A program made the translations under genes and the position numbers. A DNA stretch of 64,000 bases from Bin87 sp965261925 (GTDB lineage: Bacteria > Chloroflexota > Dehalococcoidia > Lucifugimonadales > UBA3495): the NCBI GenBank assembly GCA_965261925.1, contig OZ253486.1:1-64000 (forward strand), read 5' to 3'. The notes below the pieces were generated by a model. The model was given only the letters and a program-made list of their open reading frames with translations, was not told the origin of the DNA and ran no database searches. This document shows, in pieces, positions 8,115 to 16,824 of the stretch. Positions within the stretch are counted from its first letter, which is position 1, and each line of letters begins with the position of its first letter.

Positions 8115-8343
8115 CATCACATGCACACGCAGGAGGCAATGACGTGAGCAACAAGCGGGAACCAAAGAAGGTCAACGTCTACACCAGGGTGTCGAGTTCC
8201 GGCCAGAACGTCGCGGAGTCCGTGGGTAATCAGCGGGACGCTCTCACCGCCGCGGCTGCGGCCCATAACCTCATCTTCTACACGGAGTTCGTGGACGAAG
8301 CATAGAGCGATCATCACGCACGCACGCAGGAGGCATGACGTGA
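8115..8343 (+). repeat. Duplicated translation-initiation region of the recombinase
   Basis: CATCACATGCACACGCAGG at 8115 and CATCACGCACGCACGCAGG at 8312 each continue with AGGCA(A)TGACGTG. Each copy places an AGGAGG-type ribosome site just before the GTG start of a recombinase reading frame (8144 and 8340). This looks like a segmental duplication of the gene's 5' end. Confidence 0.7.
8144..8305 (+). pseudogene. Truncated duplicate N-terminus of a serine recombinase
   Basis: A 53-residue frame from GTG 8144 to TAG 8305 with the recombinase start VYTRVSSSGQN and then SVGNQRDALTAAAAA, clearly paralogous to the N-terminus of the full-length gene 35 bases downstream. It ends at FVDEA, where the active gene continues YVDEGISG. 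It keeps the catalytic serine segment but lacks the rest of the domain. The two copies differ at many positions, so the duplication is not recent, yet the ribosome site is well conserved. Confidence 0.65.
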
Positions 8344-10055
8344 CCAAAAAGCAAGAACGAAGGAAAGTAGCGTTCTACATCAGGGTGTCGAGTTTCGAGC
8401 AGAACGTCGAGGGCTCCGTGGGAGGCCAACGGGATGCTCTCGCGGCCGTGGCCGCCGTCATGGACCTGGACTTCTACAAGGAGTACGTTGACGAGGGGAT
8501 CAGCGGGCTGAAGGACAGCCGCCGCAACTTCCAGTTGATGATGAAGGAGGGATTGCAGAAGCCCCATCTCTTCGACGTGCTGCTCATCTGGGACCAGTCC
8601 CGCCTCGCCCGAAAAAACACCACCGCCTTGTCGGCCATGGAGAAGCTGGAGGAAAATGGCGTCGAGGTCCGGGAGGTCCGGGAAGCTCCGCCCGAAGATC
8701 CCAAGACCAGGAAGCTGGTGCGCACGATACGCGGCGGTGTCAACGAGTACGCGCTGGACGTCATGGCCGAGGACATCGCCCGTGGACAGCGGCGTTCCGC
8801 TCGGGAAGGCTACTGGCAGGCCCCGACCATCCCCTACGGATACTCAAGGGAGTACGTCTACGTCGGTCCCCGACGGCGCTCCAAATTGATCATCAACCCG
8901 GACGAACAACCGCACGTGCGGCTCGTGTGGGACCTGGGACTCAAAAACATGGCCCCTTCACGCATCGTCCGATGGCTCCACGAGAACGGCCACTTCAAGG
9001 CCGACGGCACGCGATGGAAGGTCAGCCACATCAGGAAGATCCTGAGCAACCCGGTCTACTTCGGGATGTTCATCCGGGGGCTCCGCTCCAAGAAGAAGAT
9101 GGCCGTGCCGGTGACCTACCAGCGCAACGCCTGTGAGCCCATCGTGTCCGAGGAGGAATTCCAGCACTTGCAGGAACTCAAGGCGGGAAGAACCTTCGAA
9201 CGCCGACACCCCCGCAACTCCGCCAGCCCGTATCCTCTGTCTGGGCTGCTGGCATGTGAATCCCACGACGCCAACCTGAACATGGAAGGCGCCAAGGACC
9301 GGAAGGGCGGCAAGTACGCTTGCAGCGCCGTTCGCCAAGAGCAGATAACGGACTGCACCACTCCGCGACTGCCCGCAGATGACATCCACGCTCGGGTCGC
9401 CCAGTGCCTGATCGACCGAATCCTGACCGACGACACCGTCACCGCCATGGCCGCGGAGATCAAGCGGGACCTCGGCAACGGCGACCAGGAGCAGGAACTG
9501 GAACTCAAGGCCACCCGTGAAAAGATTGCCAGCGCCACTCAGCGCAAGGACAACCTGCTCAGGAAGGTGATGGATGGCGAGCTCATGGACAACGACATTA
9601 CCGAGCAGATGAACGGCATCCGTAGCAACCTCGAATTGCTGCAACGGCGGGAGGGAGAACTCAACGCCAACGTGGCCAACCAGAACGCCTTCCTGACCGA
9701 CCTGGAACGGATCAAGGCCTACGCCCGGGACCTGAAGACCTACCTTCGGGAGGGCAACGAAGACGCGCTGAAGCAGATCTTTCACCTGGTGATCGAGAAA
9801 ATCATCGTGCGGCCCGGCAGTGCTACCATCAGGTACACGATACCGATGCCACCGGACGGCACCGGCGACTGGATGTTGTCAGAAGAACTGGACCTCGATG
9901 GTCCAGTTCTTCGTATTAGCCCCCCTGCCCAGGCAGGGCTCATCCAGAGTAATTGCGAGCGCAGCGTGGCAATCTGGCCGGCATGGAAAGCACGTTTGGC
10001 CCGGGGTCGGTCAGTGCCGAAACGGATCGCCGCCTCTTCATGCTCCCCGCAATGA
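8340..10055 (+). CDS. Large serine recombinase (integrase type)
   Basis: A 571-residue site-specific recombinase. The catalytic resolvase domain comes first (FYIRVSSFEQN with the nucleophile serine at about 17, later DQSRLARKN), then a recombinase domain with RIVRWLHENG and VSHIRKILSNPVY, a zinc-ribbon region near residues 300-345, and a long coiled coil. It starts at GTG 8340 behind AGGAGG. Such enzymes integrate or excise phages and integrative elements between short att sites, none of which I could identify. The core of the family ends near IRYTIPMPPDG. The remaining 55 residues are encoded by a hairpin (9882-9912) and a dispersed repeat (9949-9974), so the tail is probably read-through into repeats. 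Confidence 0.88.
   Translation: MTKKQERRKVAFYIRVSSFEQNVEGSVGGQRDALAAVAAVMDLDFYKEYVDEGISGLKDSRRNFQLMMKEGLQKPHLFDVLLIWDQSRLARKNTTALSAMEKLEENGVEVREVREAPPEDPKTRKLVRTIRGGVNEYALDVMAEDIARGQRRSAREGYWQAPTIPYGYSREYVYVGPRRRSKLIINPDEQPHVRLVWDLGLKNMAPSRIVRWLHENGHFKADGTRWKVSHIRKILSNPVYFGMFIRGLRSKKKMAVPVTYQRNACEPIVSEEEFQHLQELKAGRTFERRHPRNSASPYPLSGLLACESHDANLNMEGAKDRKGGKYACSAVRQEQITDCTTPRLPADDIHARVAQCLIDRILTDDTVTAMAAEIKRDLGNGDQEQELELKATREKIASATQRKDNLLRKVMDGELMDNDITEQMNGIRSNLELLQRREGELNANVANQNAFLTDLERIKAYARDLKTYLREGNEDALKQIFHLVIEKIIVRPGSATIRYTIPMPPDGTGDWMLSEELDLDGPVLRISPPAQAGLIQSNCERSVAIWPAWKARLARGRSVPKRIAASSCSPQ
9882..9912. terminator. 13-bp hairpin at the end of the recombinase reading frame
   Basis: GAAGAACTGGACC (9882-9894) and GGTCCAGTTCTTC (9900-9912) form a perfect stem with loop TCGAT. 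It lies inside the open frame but after the conserved end of the protein. There is no T-run, so termination is only a possibility. Confidence 0.4.
9949..9974 (-). repeat. Dispersed repeat, copy 1 (reverse orientation)
   Basis: GTAATTGCGAGCGCAGCGTG and following bases are the reverse complement of the element seen at 50654, 51322 and 53051 (core GATTGCCACGCTGCGCTCGC). A small CCCTGCC-CA-GGCAGGG hairpin lies just before it at 9923-9938. Confidence 0.65.
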
Positions 10056-10173
10056 AAGACAACTTCGGAAAGGCCTGGTTGCCCAGGTGATGCCTCCCGG
10101 TCGCTCGGCAAAAATGCAGTACAATAATTGCCTAACCATCCCGTAGAGAAATTCGCAACGAGGGAACCACATC

Positions 10174-11328
10174 ATGTTCAACAGCTTTAGCGCATCCTAC
10201 GCCGGCCACGTGGTCGACGATCACCTGGGACTGGAGGGGACGCCCGCCAACGACCGCTGGTACTCCAACGATCAACTGGCTGAGGTGTTCGACTGGGCCC
10301 TGGACATCTCCCGTCATCTCGAGGACAACGGCTACGACGAGTTCTGGATGGCCGAGCACCACTTCCAGCCCGAGGGCTACGAGTGCATTCCCAACCTCAT
10401 CATGCTGGGGTTGTACCTGGCGTGCAACACCAAGAGCCTGAAGTACGGTTGCGGGTTCAACATCACGCCCATGTGGCACCCGCTGCGGCTGGCAGAGGAC
10501 TTCGCCATGGCCGACATCTTGTCGGGCGGCCGGATCATCTTCGGCGTGGGACGCGGTTACCACTCCCGCGAGGTTGAGACCTTCGGCTCGCCCATGTTCG
10601 ACGGCGACGCCAACCGTGAGCTTTTCGAAGAGCAGGTTGAGGTCATGGTCAAGGCGTTCAACGAGGAAGCCTTCTCCCACGAGGGCAAGCACTACCAGAT
10701 TCCGGCGAACGTACCGTATCGTGGGTACACCCTGGAGAAACTCAGCCTGGTGCCCCGTCCCCTGCGCCAGCCGGTGGATATCTGGCAGCCCCTGGTCTCC
10801 GGCAACCCCAAGGGCGTGGATTTCATGGCCCGCATCGGCATCAAGGCGATGGTCGCCAACACGCCGGAGCCGGCCCGACACGAACGGTTGACGATGTACC
10901 AGCAGGCCGCCGCGAAATACGGCCGGGAACTGGCCTTGGGCGAAGACATCGCGCTGGGCTATCGCTTCTTCATCGGCGAAAACCGGGAGCAGGCCATCAA
11001 GGAGGCCAAACCCTACTTCGAGGAAGCCATGAAGTTTGCCGCTCCTCTGGGCCTCATGCGCCTGGAGCAGAACCAGATTGACGCCGTCGCCAACCCGTCC
11101 CTACGCCGCGGCGTGGAGCTGCCGACCCTGGAGGGCGCCGTTGAAAGCGGGGCCTGGCTCTGCGGCTCGGCCGACGACATCGTTAACAGCATGAAGGAAG
11201 ACGAAGCCCGATATCCCGGCGTGGAGCGGGTCAACCTGGGTTCGGTGATGGGAATGCCGCGGGAGGTCTTCAAGGACCAGCTCTCCCGGTTCGCCCAGGA
11301 TGTGATGCCGGCCTTCGCGAGCAGCTAA
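10174..11328 (+). CDS. LLM class flavin-dependent oxidoreductase
   Basis: A 384-residue TIM-barrel enzyme of the bacterial-luciferase-like superfamily. Family signs include FWMAEHHFQPEGY in the first third, TPMWHPLRLAEDFAMADILS and GGRIIFGVGRGYHSREVE after it. These enzymes use reduced FMN or F420 to oxidise or oxygenate small organic substrates; the substrate here cannot be told. ATG 10174 follows a GAGGG ribosome site, and TACAAT at 10120-10125 may be its -10 box. The gene is monocistronic and ends before a strong hairpin. Three further paralogs lie in this window. Confidence 0.88.
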   Translation: MFNSFSASYAGHVVDDHLGLEGTPANDRWYSNDQLAEVFDWALDISRHLEDNGYDEFWMAEHHFQPEGYECIPNLIMLGLYLACNTKSLKYGCGFNITPMWHPLRLAEDFAMADILSGGRIIFGVGRGYHSREVETFGSPMFDGDANRELFEEQVEVMVKAFNEEAFSHEGKHYQIPANVPYRGYTLEKLSLVPRPLRQPVDIWQPLVSGNPKGVDFMARIGIKAMVANTPEPARHERLTMYQQAAAKYGRELALGEDIALGYRFFIGENREQAIKEAKPYFEEAMKFAAPLGLMRLEQNQIDAVANPSLRRGVELPTLEGAVESGAWLCGSADDIVNSMKEDEARYPGVERVNLGSVMGMPREVFKDQLSRFAQDVMPAFASS

Positions 11329-11358
11329 AACATCCACCGGAAGACATTACCAGCGATG

Positions 11359-11381
11359 GGGGCGGGTGATGAACCCGCCCC
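11359..11381. terminator. Hairpin terminator between convergent genes
   Basis: GGGGCGGGT (11359-11367) pairs with ACCCGCCCC (11373-11381) and is followed by a short T-rich stretch. It lies between the LLM gene and the convergent membrane-protein operon and could serve both. Confidence 0.6.
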
Positions 11382-11398
11382 ATTGATTTGCCCGTCGA

Positions 11399-11923
11399 CT
11401 ATGTTCTCTCGGGCAATAGGGGACGGGTGAACCAGTGATAGCTGTAGGCGCCCTGAATGCCCCTGACGAAGGCGAACAGCAGCCCTCCATAAATCGCGAG
11501 CCATATCGCGTCGCGAAAATTGTCCAGCGTTATCAACCCGAGCATGATCAGCACGATCCTTGAAACGACGAACCCCACGGTCAACAGGACGGCTGGCGGC
11601 CTCCAGTAGCGCATGACTCCCAGCGCCAGCAGCGCCATAACGAAACCCTCAATCCCATAGTAGATCAGCAGCTTGGCCGGGGGTATCGCGGGTGTGCTGC
11701 CTTCCACTTCGGAAACTGCCAGGACCGGGGCTGCCATCCATACCACCAGGACCCCCATCGTCCACACCCACCACACCATGCCGCAGACCCAGGCCCAACG
11801 CATCCAGCGGCGGGCCTGCTCGGGATGGGCGGCCATCATCCGCCCCCGCCATCCCGGCGGACGGGCGTAGGTTTCCGTCTCGGGCGCCGGTTCCGGTACG
11901 GCTCCCGGCTGCTCCGAGGCCAT
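11399..11923 (-). CDS. Hypothetical membrane protein
   Basis: A 174-residue protein with a Pro/Glu-rich cytoplasmic N-terminus followed by about four hydrophobic helices (WVCGMVWWVWTMGVLVVWMA, then YYGIEGFVMALLALGV, LLTVGFVVSRIVLIMLG and LAIYGGLLFAFVRG). No catalytic motif is visible and I do not recognise a family. Its start follows the stop of the 76-residue gene by six bases, and that gene follows DoxX, so all three are probably one transcript. Confidence 0.65.
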   Translation of the reverse strand: MASEQPGAVPEPAPETETYARPPGWRGRMMAAHPEQARRWMRWAWVCGMVWWVWTMGVLVVWMAAPVLAVSEVEGSTPAIPPAKLLIYYGIEGFVMALLALGVMRYWRPPAVLLTVGFVVSRIVLIMLGLITLDNFRDAIWLAIYGGLLFAFVRGIQGAYSYHWFTRPLLPERT

Positions 11924-11929
11924 GACCGG

Positions 11930-12160
11930 CTAGTTGTCTTCGTCCAACAGCGGCAGGGTGGTCCAGGTCACTCCGTCGGAATCCGCAGACAGGCCCTGCT
12001 CCCCGATCATCCGCCGCAGGTCCAGCAGGGTGGCGTTCACCTCGCCGGTCACCTTCTGCCATTCCGGTTCCGGCGGGAACCAGTACGGCGAATTGATCCG
12101 CACCACCTGGTTCTGGGAGGAGTTGAAGTAGATACCGAAGCGCGCTGCTTGTTGCTGCAT
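11930..12160 (-). CDS. Small hypothetical protein (76 residues)
   Basis: A soluble acidic protein beginning MQQQAARFGIYF and ending with the acidic tail PLLDEDN. It lies between DoxX (77-base gap) and a membrane protein (6-base gap) on the same strand. The Trp-rich centre (PYWFPPEPEWQ) is unusual. No family recognised. Confidence 0.55.
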   Translation of the reverse strand: MQQQAARFGIYFNSSQNQVVRINSPYWFPPEPEWQKVTGEVNATLLDLRRMIGEQGLSADSDGVTWTTLPLLDEDN

Positions 12161-12237
12161 GATAGTTACTCTTTGCCCGGCGTCATGGGGGCGACGCCGG
12201 GCGGTCAGTGTGAGTTTGGTTTTGCGTTATGGTTTTG

Positions 12238-12732
12238 CTAGAGGATTTCCTTCTTGAGGAACAGGCGCTCCAAGCCATACTTCCGGCTGCCCAAGATACC
12301 GATGATGCCGGCGCAGATGAACCAGAGGATGGTAACTTCGCCGCCGTGGGCGACGAAAGCGTTGCCGCCGTCCGGAGGGTTCGGGTACAGGTGCGGCCAT
12401 GGCCAGACCGGGCTGAGGGCGGCATGCACTCCGAAGTAGGCGACAATCATGCTCACGGCCAGGGCTCCCGCCCCCAGGCGAGTTAAGACGCCGGTGGCAA
12501 TCAGGATGGCTGCGATAATCTCTATCCATCCGGCCAGGTCTACCAGAGCGCCCAGCCCGTTGGGATTCGCTCCGGCGGGGAAATTCCACAGCAGGAACGC
12601 TTTCTGAATGCCGTGCAGGAACACCAGCAGGGCAAAGATGAGTCTGAAGAGTAAGTAAAATTCGTCAGTAAACCGCGCGAAAATACGGCCAAATATGGAA
12701 GTATCCGCCTGGGTTGCGTTATTGGTGGCCAT
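12238..12732 (-). CDS. DoxX family membrane protein
   Basis: A 164-residue integral membrane protein with four helices and DoxX traits: LLFRLIFALLVFLHGIQKAF in helix one, GWIEIIAAILIATGVLTRLG in helix two, then an AALSPVWPWPHLY loop and a GGEVTILWFICAGIIGI helix. DoxX proteins are small quinone- or redox-associated membrane subunits. The precise role is not known in this lineage. It is the first gene of a three-gene run and follows purA by about 85 bases on the same strand. Confidence 0.8.
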   Translation of the reverse strand: MATNNATQADTSIFGRIFARFTDEFYLLFRLIFALLVFLHGIQKAFLLWNFPAGANPNGLGALVDLAGWIEIIAAILIATGVLTRLGAGALAVSMIVAYFGVHAALSPVWPWPHLYPNPPDGGNAFVAHGGEVTILWFICAGIIGILGSRKYGLERLFLKKEIL

Positions 12733-12817
12733 AACAGGATCCTCCGCGGCAAGTTATTTCGCCCGCTCTGCCAGGCGACGCCGCAGCAGCAATGCTATTA
12801 CGAAAGTGTCAAACGTG

Positions 12818-14104
12818 CTACCGGATAATTTGTTCAATTGCGATGGTTTCTTCTCGGCTCGGCCCGGTGGAAATAATCTGGGCATCGCAGCCGACAAGTG
12901 ACTCCAATCTCTTCACGTATGCCAACGCATTTGCCGGCAACTGTTCGATGCGCGTCGCGCTGGCCGTCGGTTCCATCCAACCGGGCATCTTTTCGTAGAC
13001 GGGTTCGCAGCGTTCCAGCAAGGCAGTATTCGCCGGGAACCGGTCCAGGTCCTGCCCGTCTGCGCGGTAGCCAACGCAGATTTTCACGTCCGGCATGCCG
13101 TCCAGGATATCCAGGCGGGTGAGCACCATCCCCGTGAAACCGTTGATCTGACGGCTGTAACGGGCGGCGACGGAGTCAAACCAACCGATCCGCCGCGGCC
13201 GGCCCGTGGTGGTTCCGTACTCGTGGGCCTTCTCGCGCAGGTCTTCACCGGACTGCCCGTGCATCTCGGTGGGCATCGGACCGCCGCCGACCCTGGTCGA
13301 GTACGCCTTGAACACCCCGACCACGCCTTCAATGGACTGCGGGTTGATCCCCAGTCCAGTGATGGCGCCGCCGATGGACGGTGAAGACGACGTGACATAG
13401 GGATAGGAGCCGTGATCGACGTCCAGCAACGTTCCCTGCGCCCCTTCCAGGAGCACCCGCTTGCCGCTTTCCAGCAGGTCCTGCGCCATCTGCTCGGTGG
13501 CGCGGACCTGCGGGCGCAACTGCTCGCCCCAGGCCTGGCACTTGGCCAATACTTCGGCGGCGTCCACCGAGTCGCCGTCAAATACGCCGGTGATCAGCCG
13601 GTTCTTCATGGCCACGGCGGCGTTCACCCGGTCCGGCAGATGCTTGGTGTCGAGCAGGTCGCCCACGCGAATGCCGTCGCGGGAGGCCTTGTCCACGTAC
13701 GCCGGCCCGATTCCCTGTCCCGTGGTGCCGATGGCACCCGTGCCCCGAGCCTTTTCCTGGAGTTCATCCAGCAGGATGTGATAGGGCATTATCACATGGG
13801 CGCGGTCGCTGATGAACAGCTGGTCCGTGCTGATGCCCTGGTTCTGGAGTCCGGCGATTTCACCCAGGAGAACCTCGGGGTTCACCACAACGCCATTCCC
13901 GATGATCCCAGTCACCCCGGGCCAGCAGATGCCCGAAGGAACCAGGTGCAGCTGGAACTCGCCGCGCTCGTTCACCACCGTGTGACCGGCGTTGTTCCCG
14001 CCGGCGTAACGGACTACGCAATCGGACTGACCGGCAAGGTAGTCGATAACTTTACCCTTGCCTTCGTCACCCCATTGTCCCCCGATTACGGCGTAAGCCG
14101 GCAT
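12818..14104 (-). CDS. purA: Adenylosuccinate synthetase
   Basis: Catalyses GTP-dependent condensation of IMP and aspartate to adenylosuccinate, the first committed step to AMP. The 428-residue length and all signature segments fit: GGQWGDEGKGK at the N-terminus with the catalytic Asp, NAGHTVV, GIGPAYVDKASRDGIRVGDL, VGGGPMPTE, and the GTP/aspartate loop TTTGRPRRIGW. It begins MPAYAVIGGQ at 14104. It is cytosolic and probably essential. The DoxX gene follows on the same strand with no obvious functional link. Confidence 0.97.
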   Translation of the reverse strand: MPAYAVIGGQWGDEGKGKVIDYLAGQSDCVVRYAGGNNAGHTVVNERGEFQLHLVPSGICWPGVTGIIGNGVVVNPEVLLGEIAGLQNQGISTDQLFISDRAHVIMPYHILLDELQEKARGTGAIGTTGQGIGPAYVDKASRDGIRVGDLLDTKHLPDRVNAAVAMKNRLITGVFDGDSVDAAEVLAKCQAWGEQLRPQVRATEQMAQDLLESGKRVLLEGAQGTLLDVDHGSYPYVTSSSPSIGGAITGLGINPQSIEGVVGVFKAYSTRVGGGPMPTEMHGQSGEDLREKAHEYGTTTGRPRRIGWFDSVAARYSRQINGFTGMVLTRLDILDGMPDVKICVGYRADGQDLDRFPANTALLERCEPVYEKMPGWMEPTASATRIEQLPANALAYVKRLESLVGCDAQIISTGPSREETIAIEQIIR

Positions 14105-14325
14105 TATCTTGCACTCCCGGATAATTTAGAGGCTAAACCGAAAAATCGCCCCCGCAGGCGGCTGCCAGCGGCGGCACGGTTCCCATTGTGCGATGGCGTT
14201 CCTCGGCTAGGGCGCCAGTATAGCAGAAACGCGTATCGGGCAACAGGCCGATCGCTTCGCGGTCGGACCTTCGGGACCGCCGTGGGCCAACAGCGGCTCC
14301 CGTCGGAAAGCTGATCGTCACACGA

Positions 14326-15579
14326 TCAGCGAACGACCAGCCTGAAGTCCTCAACCGCCATGTCCGTCAGGTATTCGCCGATGGCCAGCGAGGATGTCGC
14401 TCCCGGGGACGGAGCATTCAACACGTGCAGCGCGCGCTGTCCCCGCAGGATATGGAAGTCGTCCAGGATTGCGCCGGATGAGGACACCGCCTGTGCGCGC
14501 ACGCCGCTGCCGCCCGGTTCCAGGTGCTCGGGGCGTATTTCGGGAATGAGCTTCTTCAAGTCGTTGACGAACACGGACTTGCTGTAGGACCGGTGCATTT
14601 CCCGCATGCCCGTCTTCCAGTGTCGTGCGGTCATCTTCCAAAAACCCGGGTAAGTGAGCGCGCCCGCCGTTTCTCCCAGGCTGATGTTGCTCTTGCGGTA
14701 TCCCTCCCTCGCCCACGCCAGCACAGCGTTGGGGCCTGCCTCCACGTAGCCGTGGATATTCCGCGTGTAATGCACGCCCAGGAACGGGAACCGTGGGTCG
14801 GGCACCGGATAGATCAGCCCCTTCACCAAGCCTTCGCTGGATGCGGTCAGCTTGTAGTACTCGCCGCGGAACGGGATGATGCGCACGTCGGTCTCCTCGC
14901 CCATCATCCTCGCCAGCTTGTCCGCGTACAGGCCGCCGCAGTTAATCACGTGACGTGCTTGCACGGCGCCGCGTTCCGTCTCCAGGGCGGTGCCGACGCC
15001 GGTCTGCCTGGACCGTATCACCGCCGCTCCGGTGAATATATCGCCCCCAGCGGACTGGAACTTGCCCGCGTAGGCGTTTGCCACCCGCACGTAATCGACG
15101 ATACCGGTGTGCGGCGCCCAGAGCGCCTTGATGCCAAAGGTGTGCGGCTCGATCTCCTTCAACCGCTCCGGTCCCACCACCTCGAGGTCGGGCACGCCAT
15201 TGGCGACGCCGCGATCGTACAGGTCGTCCAGGCGCCCCAATTCGCTCTCGTGGCTCGCGACGATCACCTTGCCGCACGGATCGTAGTCGATCTCGTTTTC
15301 GTCGCAGAAGGCGATGAGGCGATCCTTGCCGCCCACGCAGAACCGCGACTTCCAGGAGCCCGGGCGATAATAGATGCCGGAGTGGATGACGCCGCTGTTG
15401 TGACCCGTCTGGTGCTGGGCCAACTGCTCCTCTTTCTCGATCACCGCCACGCTCAGATCGGGCGAGCGTTCCAGCAGCTGCATCGCGGTGGACAACCCGA
15501 TAATGCCGCCGCCCACGATGGCAACGTCGTACTGCCGCGTTTCCACCGAGGCGGATCCGCCACTGCTAACCATCGTCAT
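14326..15579 (-). CDS. lhgO: L-2-hydroxyglutarate oxidase
   Basis: An FAD-dependent oxidoreductase of the DAO/LhgO family that oxidises L-2-hydroxyglutarate to 2-oxoglutarate and passes electrons to the quinone pool. The Rossmann motif VAIVGGGIIGLSTAMQL sits near residue 20. Other family segments are EEQLAQHQTGHNSGVIHSG, HFGIKALWAPHTGIVDY-like and PFRGEYYKL, and the C-terminal GAILDDFHI and LNAPSPGATSSLAIG. The frame opens at 15639, but AGGAGGAG precedes the ATG at 15579, giving about 417 residues. The upstream membrane-protein gene ends 50 bases before it. Confidence 0.9.
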   Translation of the reverse strand: MTMVSSGGSASVETRQYDVAIVGGGIIGLSTAMQLLERSPDLSVAVIEKEEQLAQHQTGHNSGVIHSGIYYRPGSWKSRFCVGGKDRLIAFCDENEIDYDPCGKVIVASHESELGRLDDLYDRGVANGVPDLEVVGPERLKEIEPHTFGIKALWAPHTGIVDYVRVANAYAGKFQSAGGDIFTGAAVIRSRQTGVGTALETERGAVQARHVINCGGLYADKLARMMGEETDVRIIPFRGEYYKLTASSEGLVKGLIYPVPDPRFPFLGVHYTRNIHGYVEAGPNAVLAWAREGYRKSNISLGETAGALTYPGFWKMTARHWKTGMREMHRSYSKSVFVNDLKKLIPEIRPEHLEPGGSGVRAQAVSSSGAILDDFHILRGQRALHVLNAPSPGATSSLAIGEYLTDMAVEDFRLVVR

Positions 15580-15628
15580 GGTGCCGTCTCCTCCTGTTGA
15601 TTGGCGCTCGTTGCCGGCATTATACAAG

Positions 15629-16027
15629 TCAAACCCCAACCTGTACGGCCAGCGTTAACGGTGTCAGCGCCAGGGTTGCGACGAAAAATACGAAAGCAAC
15701 GCCGGTGAACAGCCAACTGCAAAATGCCACCACGGCCGCCAGCGCGTGGCCTTGCAGACGGTTGTGAAAGGTGCAGAAAATCGCCGCGGACACCGCAAAG
15801 AAGATTGCGATTGCGGCAACGATCACGCCGGGATTCACCGCCGCCCCCACCGCAAGGCTGACTTCGATGCCGGCGATTTCAGTCTTTTCCAGCAGTTGCA
15901 CTACGGTAACTCTGCTGCCCACCGCCGCCAGCAGGAGCGCCGCGATGACAGCAATTACCAGATTGGCCGCCATCAGGTCATAGCGTGGACCCCGAGCGGT
16001 TGGGATTTGCGGACTGGCGGTGGACAT
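15629..16027 (-). CDS. Hypothetical integral membrane protein
   Basis: A 132-residue hydrophobic protein with three or four helices (NLVIAVIAALLLAAVGS, then VNPGVIVAAIAIFFAVSAAI, AAVVAFCSWLFTGVAFVFF and a shorter last one). No family recognised. It lies directly upstream of lhgO on the same strand and may be cotranscribed with it. A membrane partner of a quinone-linked oxidase is conceivable but unsupported. Confidence 0.55.
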   Translation of the reverse strand: MSTASPQIPTARGPRYDLMAANLVIAVIAALLLAAVGSRVTVVQLLEKTEIAGIEVSLAVGAAVNPGVIVAAIAIFFAVSAAIFCTFHNRLQGHALAAVVAFCSWLFTGVAFVFFVATLALTPLTLAVQVGV

Positions 16028-16078
16028 GACCCCTGGGCAGTTGCCGATGCGGCGTAGATTTCGCGTACTGGTCGGAGG

Positions 16079-16816
16079 CTAAAACTCAGCCAGCGCGACC
16101 GGTGCCTCCGCTTCCGTCCGCTCCGGCAGCGCTTCAACCACCGTCAAGGCGATGGCATCCACCGCATCCGGGTGCGTCAGTACTGCGTCGGCGGAACTCG
16201 GCGTCGGAATGGGATTGCCGCGCGCAGCCATTCCTTCCAAACGCAGCGCCAAAGCTTGCCGTGCCATCCGGTGCGATTCTTCAAGCGTGCTACCGGCAGT
16301 CACACAACCGGGGAGGTCGGGAAAGCTGATGCCAAAATCGCCGCTGGCGCGCATCTGCACCAATGCGGCGTAGGTCCGGTCCGCGCCGTCCGCGGGTATC
16401 GGCTTTAGCCCGTTGCCGGAGTCGCAAGGCTCCTCCGGCGGCTCATATAGCGCCAGCCGCTCTTCCTCCGTGAGGGGAGTATTGTATATCTCGTCGTATT
16501 CGTCCGACGCTAGGAATGCCTGCAGCGCCGCCTGGGCTTCTTCCTCAGTCCGCTCGGGTAGGGCTTCCACGACAATCAGGGCGATGGCATAGCCGGCATC
16601 TTCGTGGGCCAACGCGGCGGCGGCGGAACACGGCGGGGGAATGTGCTCCCCGTCGGCGGATATGCCTTCCAGGTGCAGCATCAGCGCTTCGCTGGCCATT
16701 TCGCAGGCTTCTTCGAGGGTGTCGCCTCCGGATACACAGCCCAAGAAATCGGGAAATGTCACTCCATAGTCGCTGTCAGCGTCCTTGTGGATCAGGGCAA
16801 TGTAAGTTCGATCCAT
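16079..16816 (-). CDS. hicB: HicB antitoxin with two tandem HicB domains
   Basis: The protein of 245 residues holds two copies of the HicB fold. Copy one covers about 1-95 (RTYIALIHKDADSDYGVTFP, DFLGCVSGGDTLEEA) and copy two about 145-240 (RTYAALVQMRASGDFGISFP, DLPGCVTAGSTLEES). Each ends with an AIALTVVEALPERTE-like strand. A linker of about 50 acidic residues separates them. Single-domain HicB proteins are usually 70-150 residues, so this is a fused duplication. It starts eight bases after hicA on the same strand, as expected for a type II toxin-antitoxin operon. No ribbon-helix-helix or HTH DNA-binding tail is visible. Confidence 0.8.
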   Translation of the reverse strand: MDRTYIALIHKDADSDYGVTFPDFLGCVSGGDTLEEACEMASEALMLHLEGISADGEHIPPPCSAAAALAHEDAGYAIALIVVEALPERTEEEAQAALQAFLASDEYDEIYNTPLTEEERLALYEPPEEPCDSGNGLKPIPADGADRTYAALVQMRASGDFGISFPDLPGCVTAGSTLEESHRMARQALALRLEGMAARGNPIPTPSSADAVLTHPDAVDAIALTVVEALPERTEAEAPVALAEF

Positions 16817-16824
16817 CTTGCCAC

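Noticed and set aside
14524..15600. 358-residue open frame on the plus strand opposite lhgO
   Set aside because: Antisense shadow; the minus strand has the complete FAD-oxidase motifs and a strong ribosome site.
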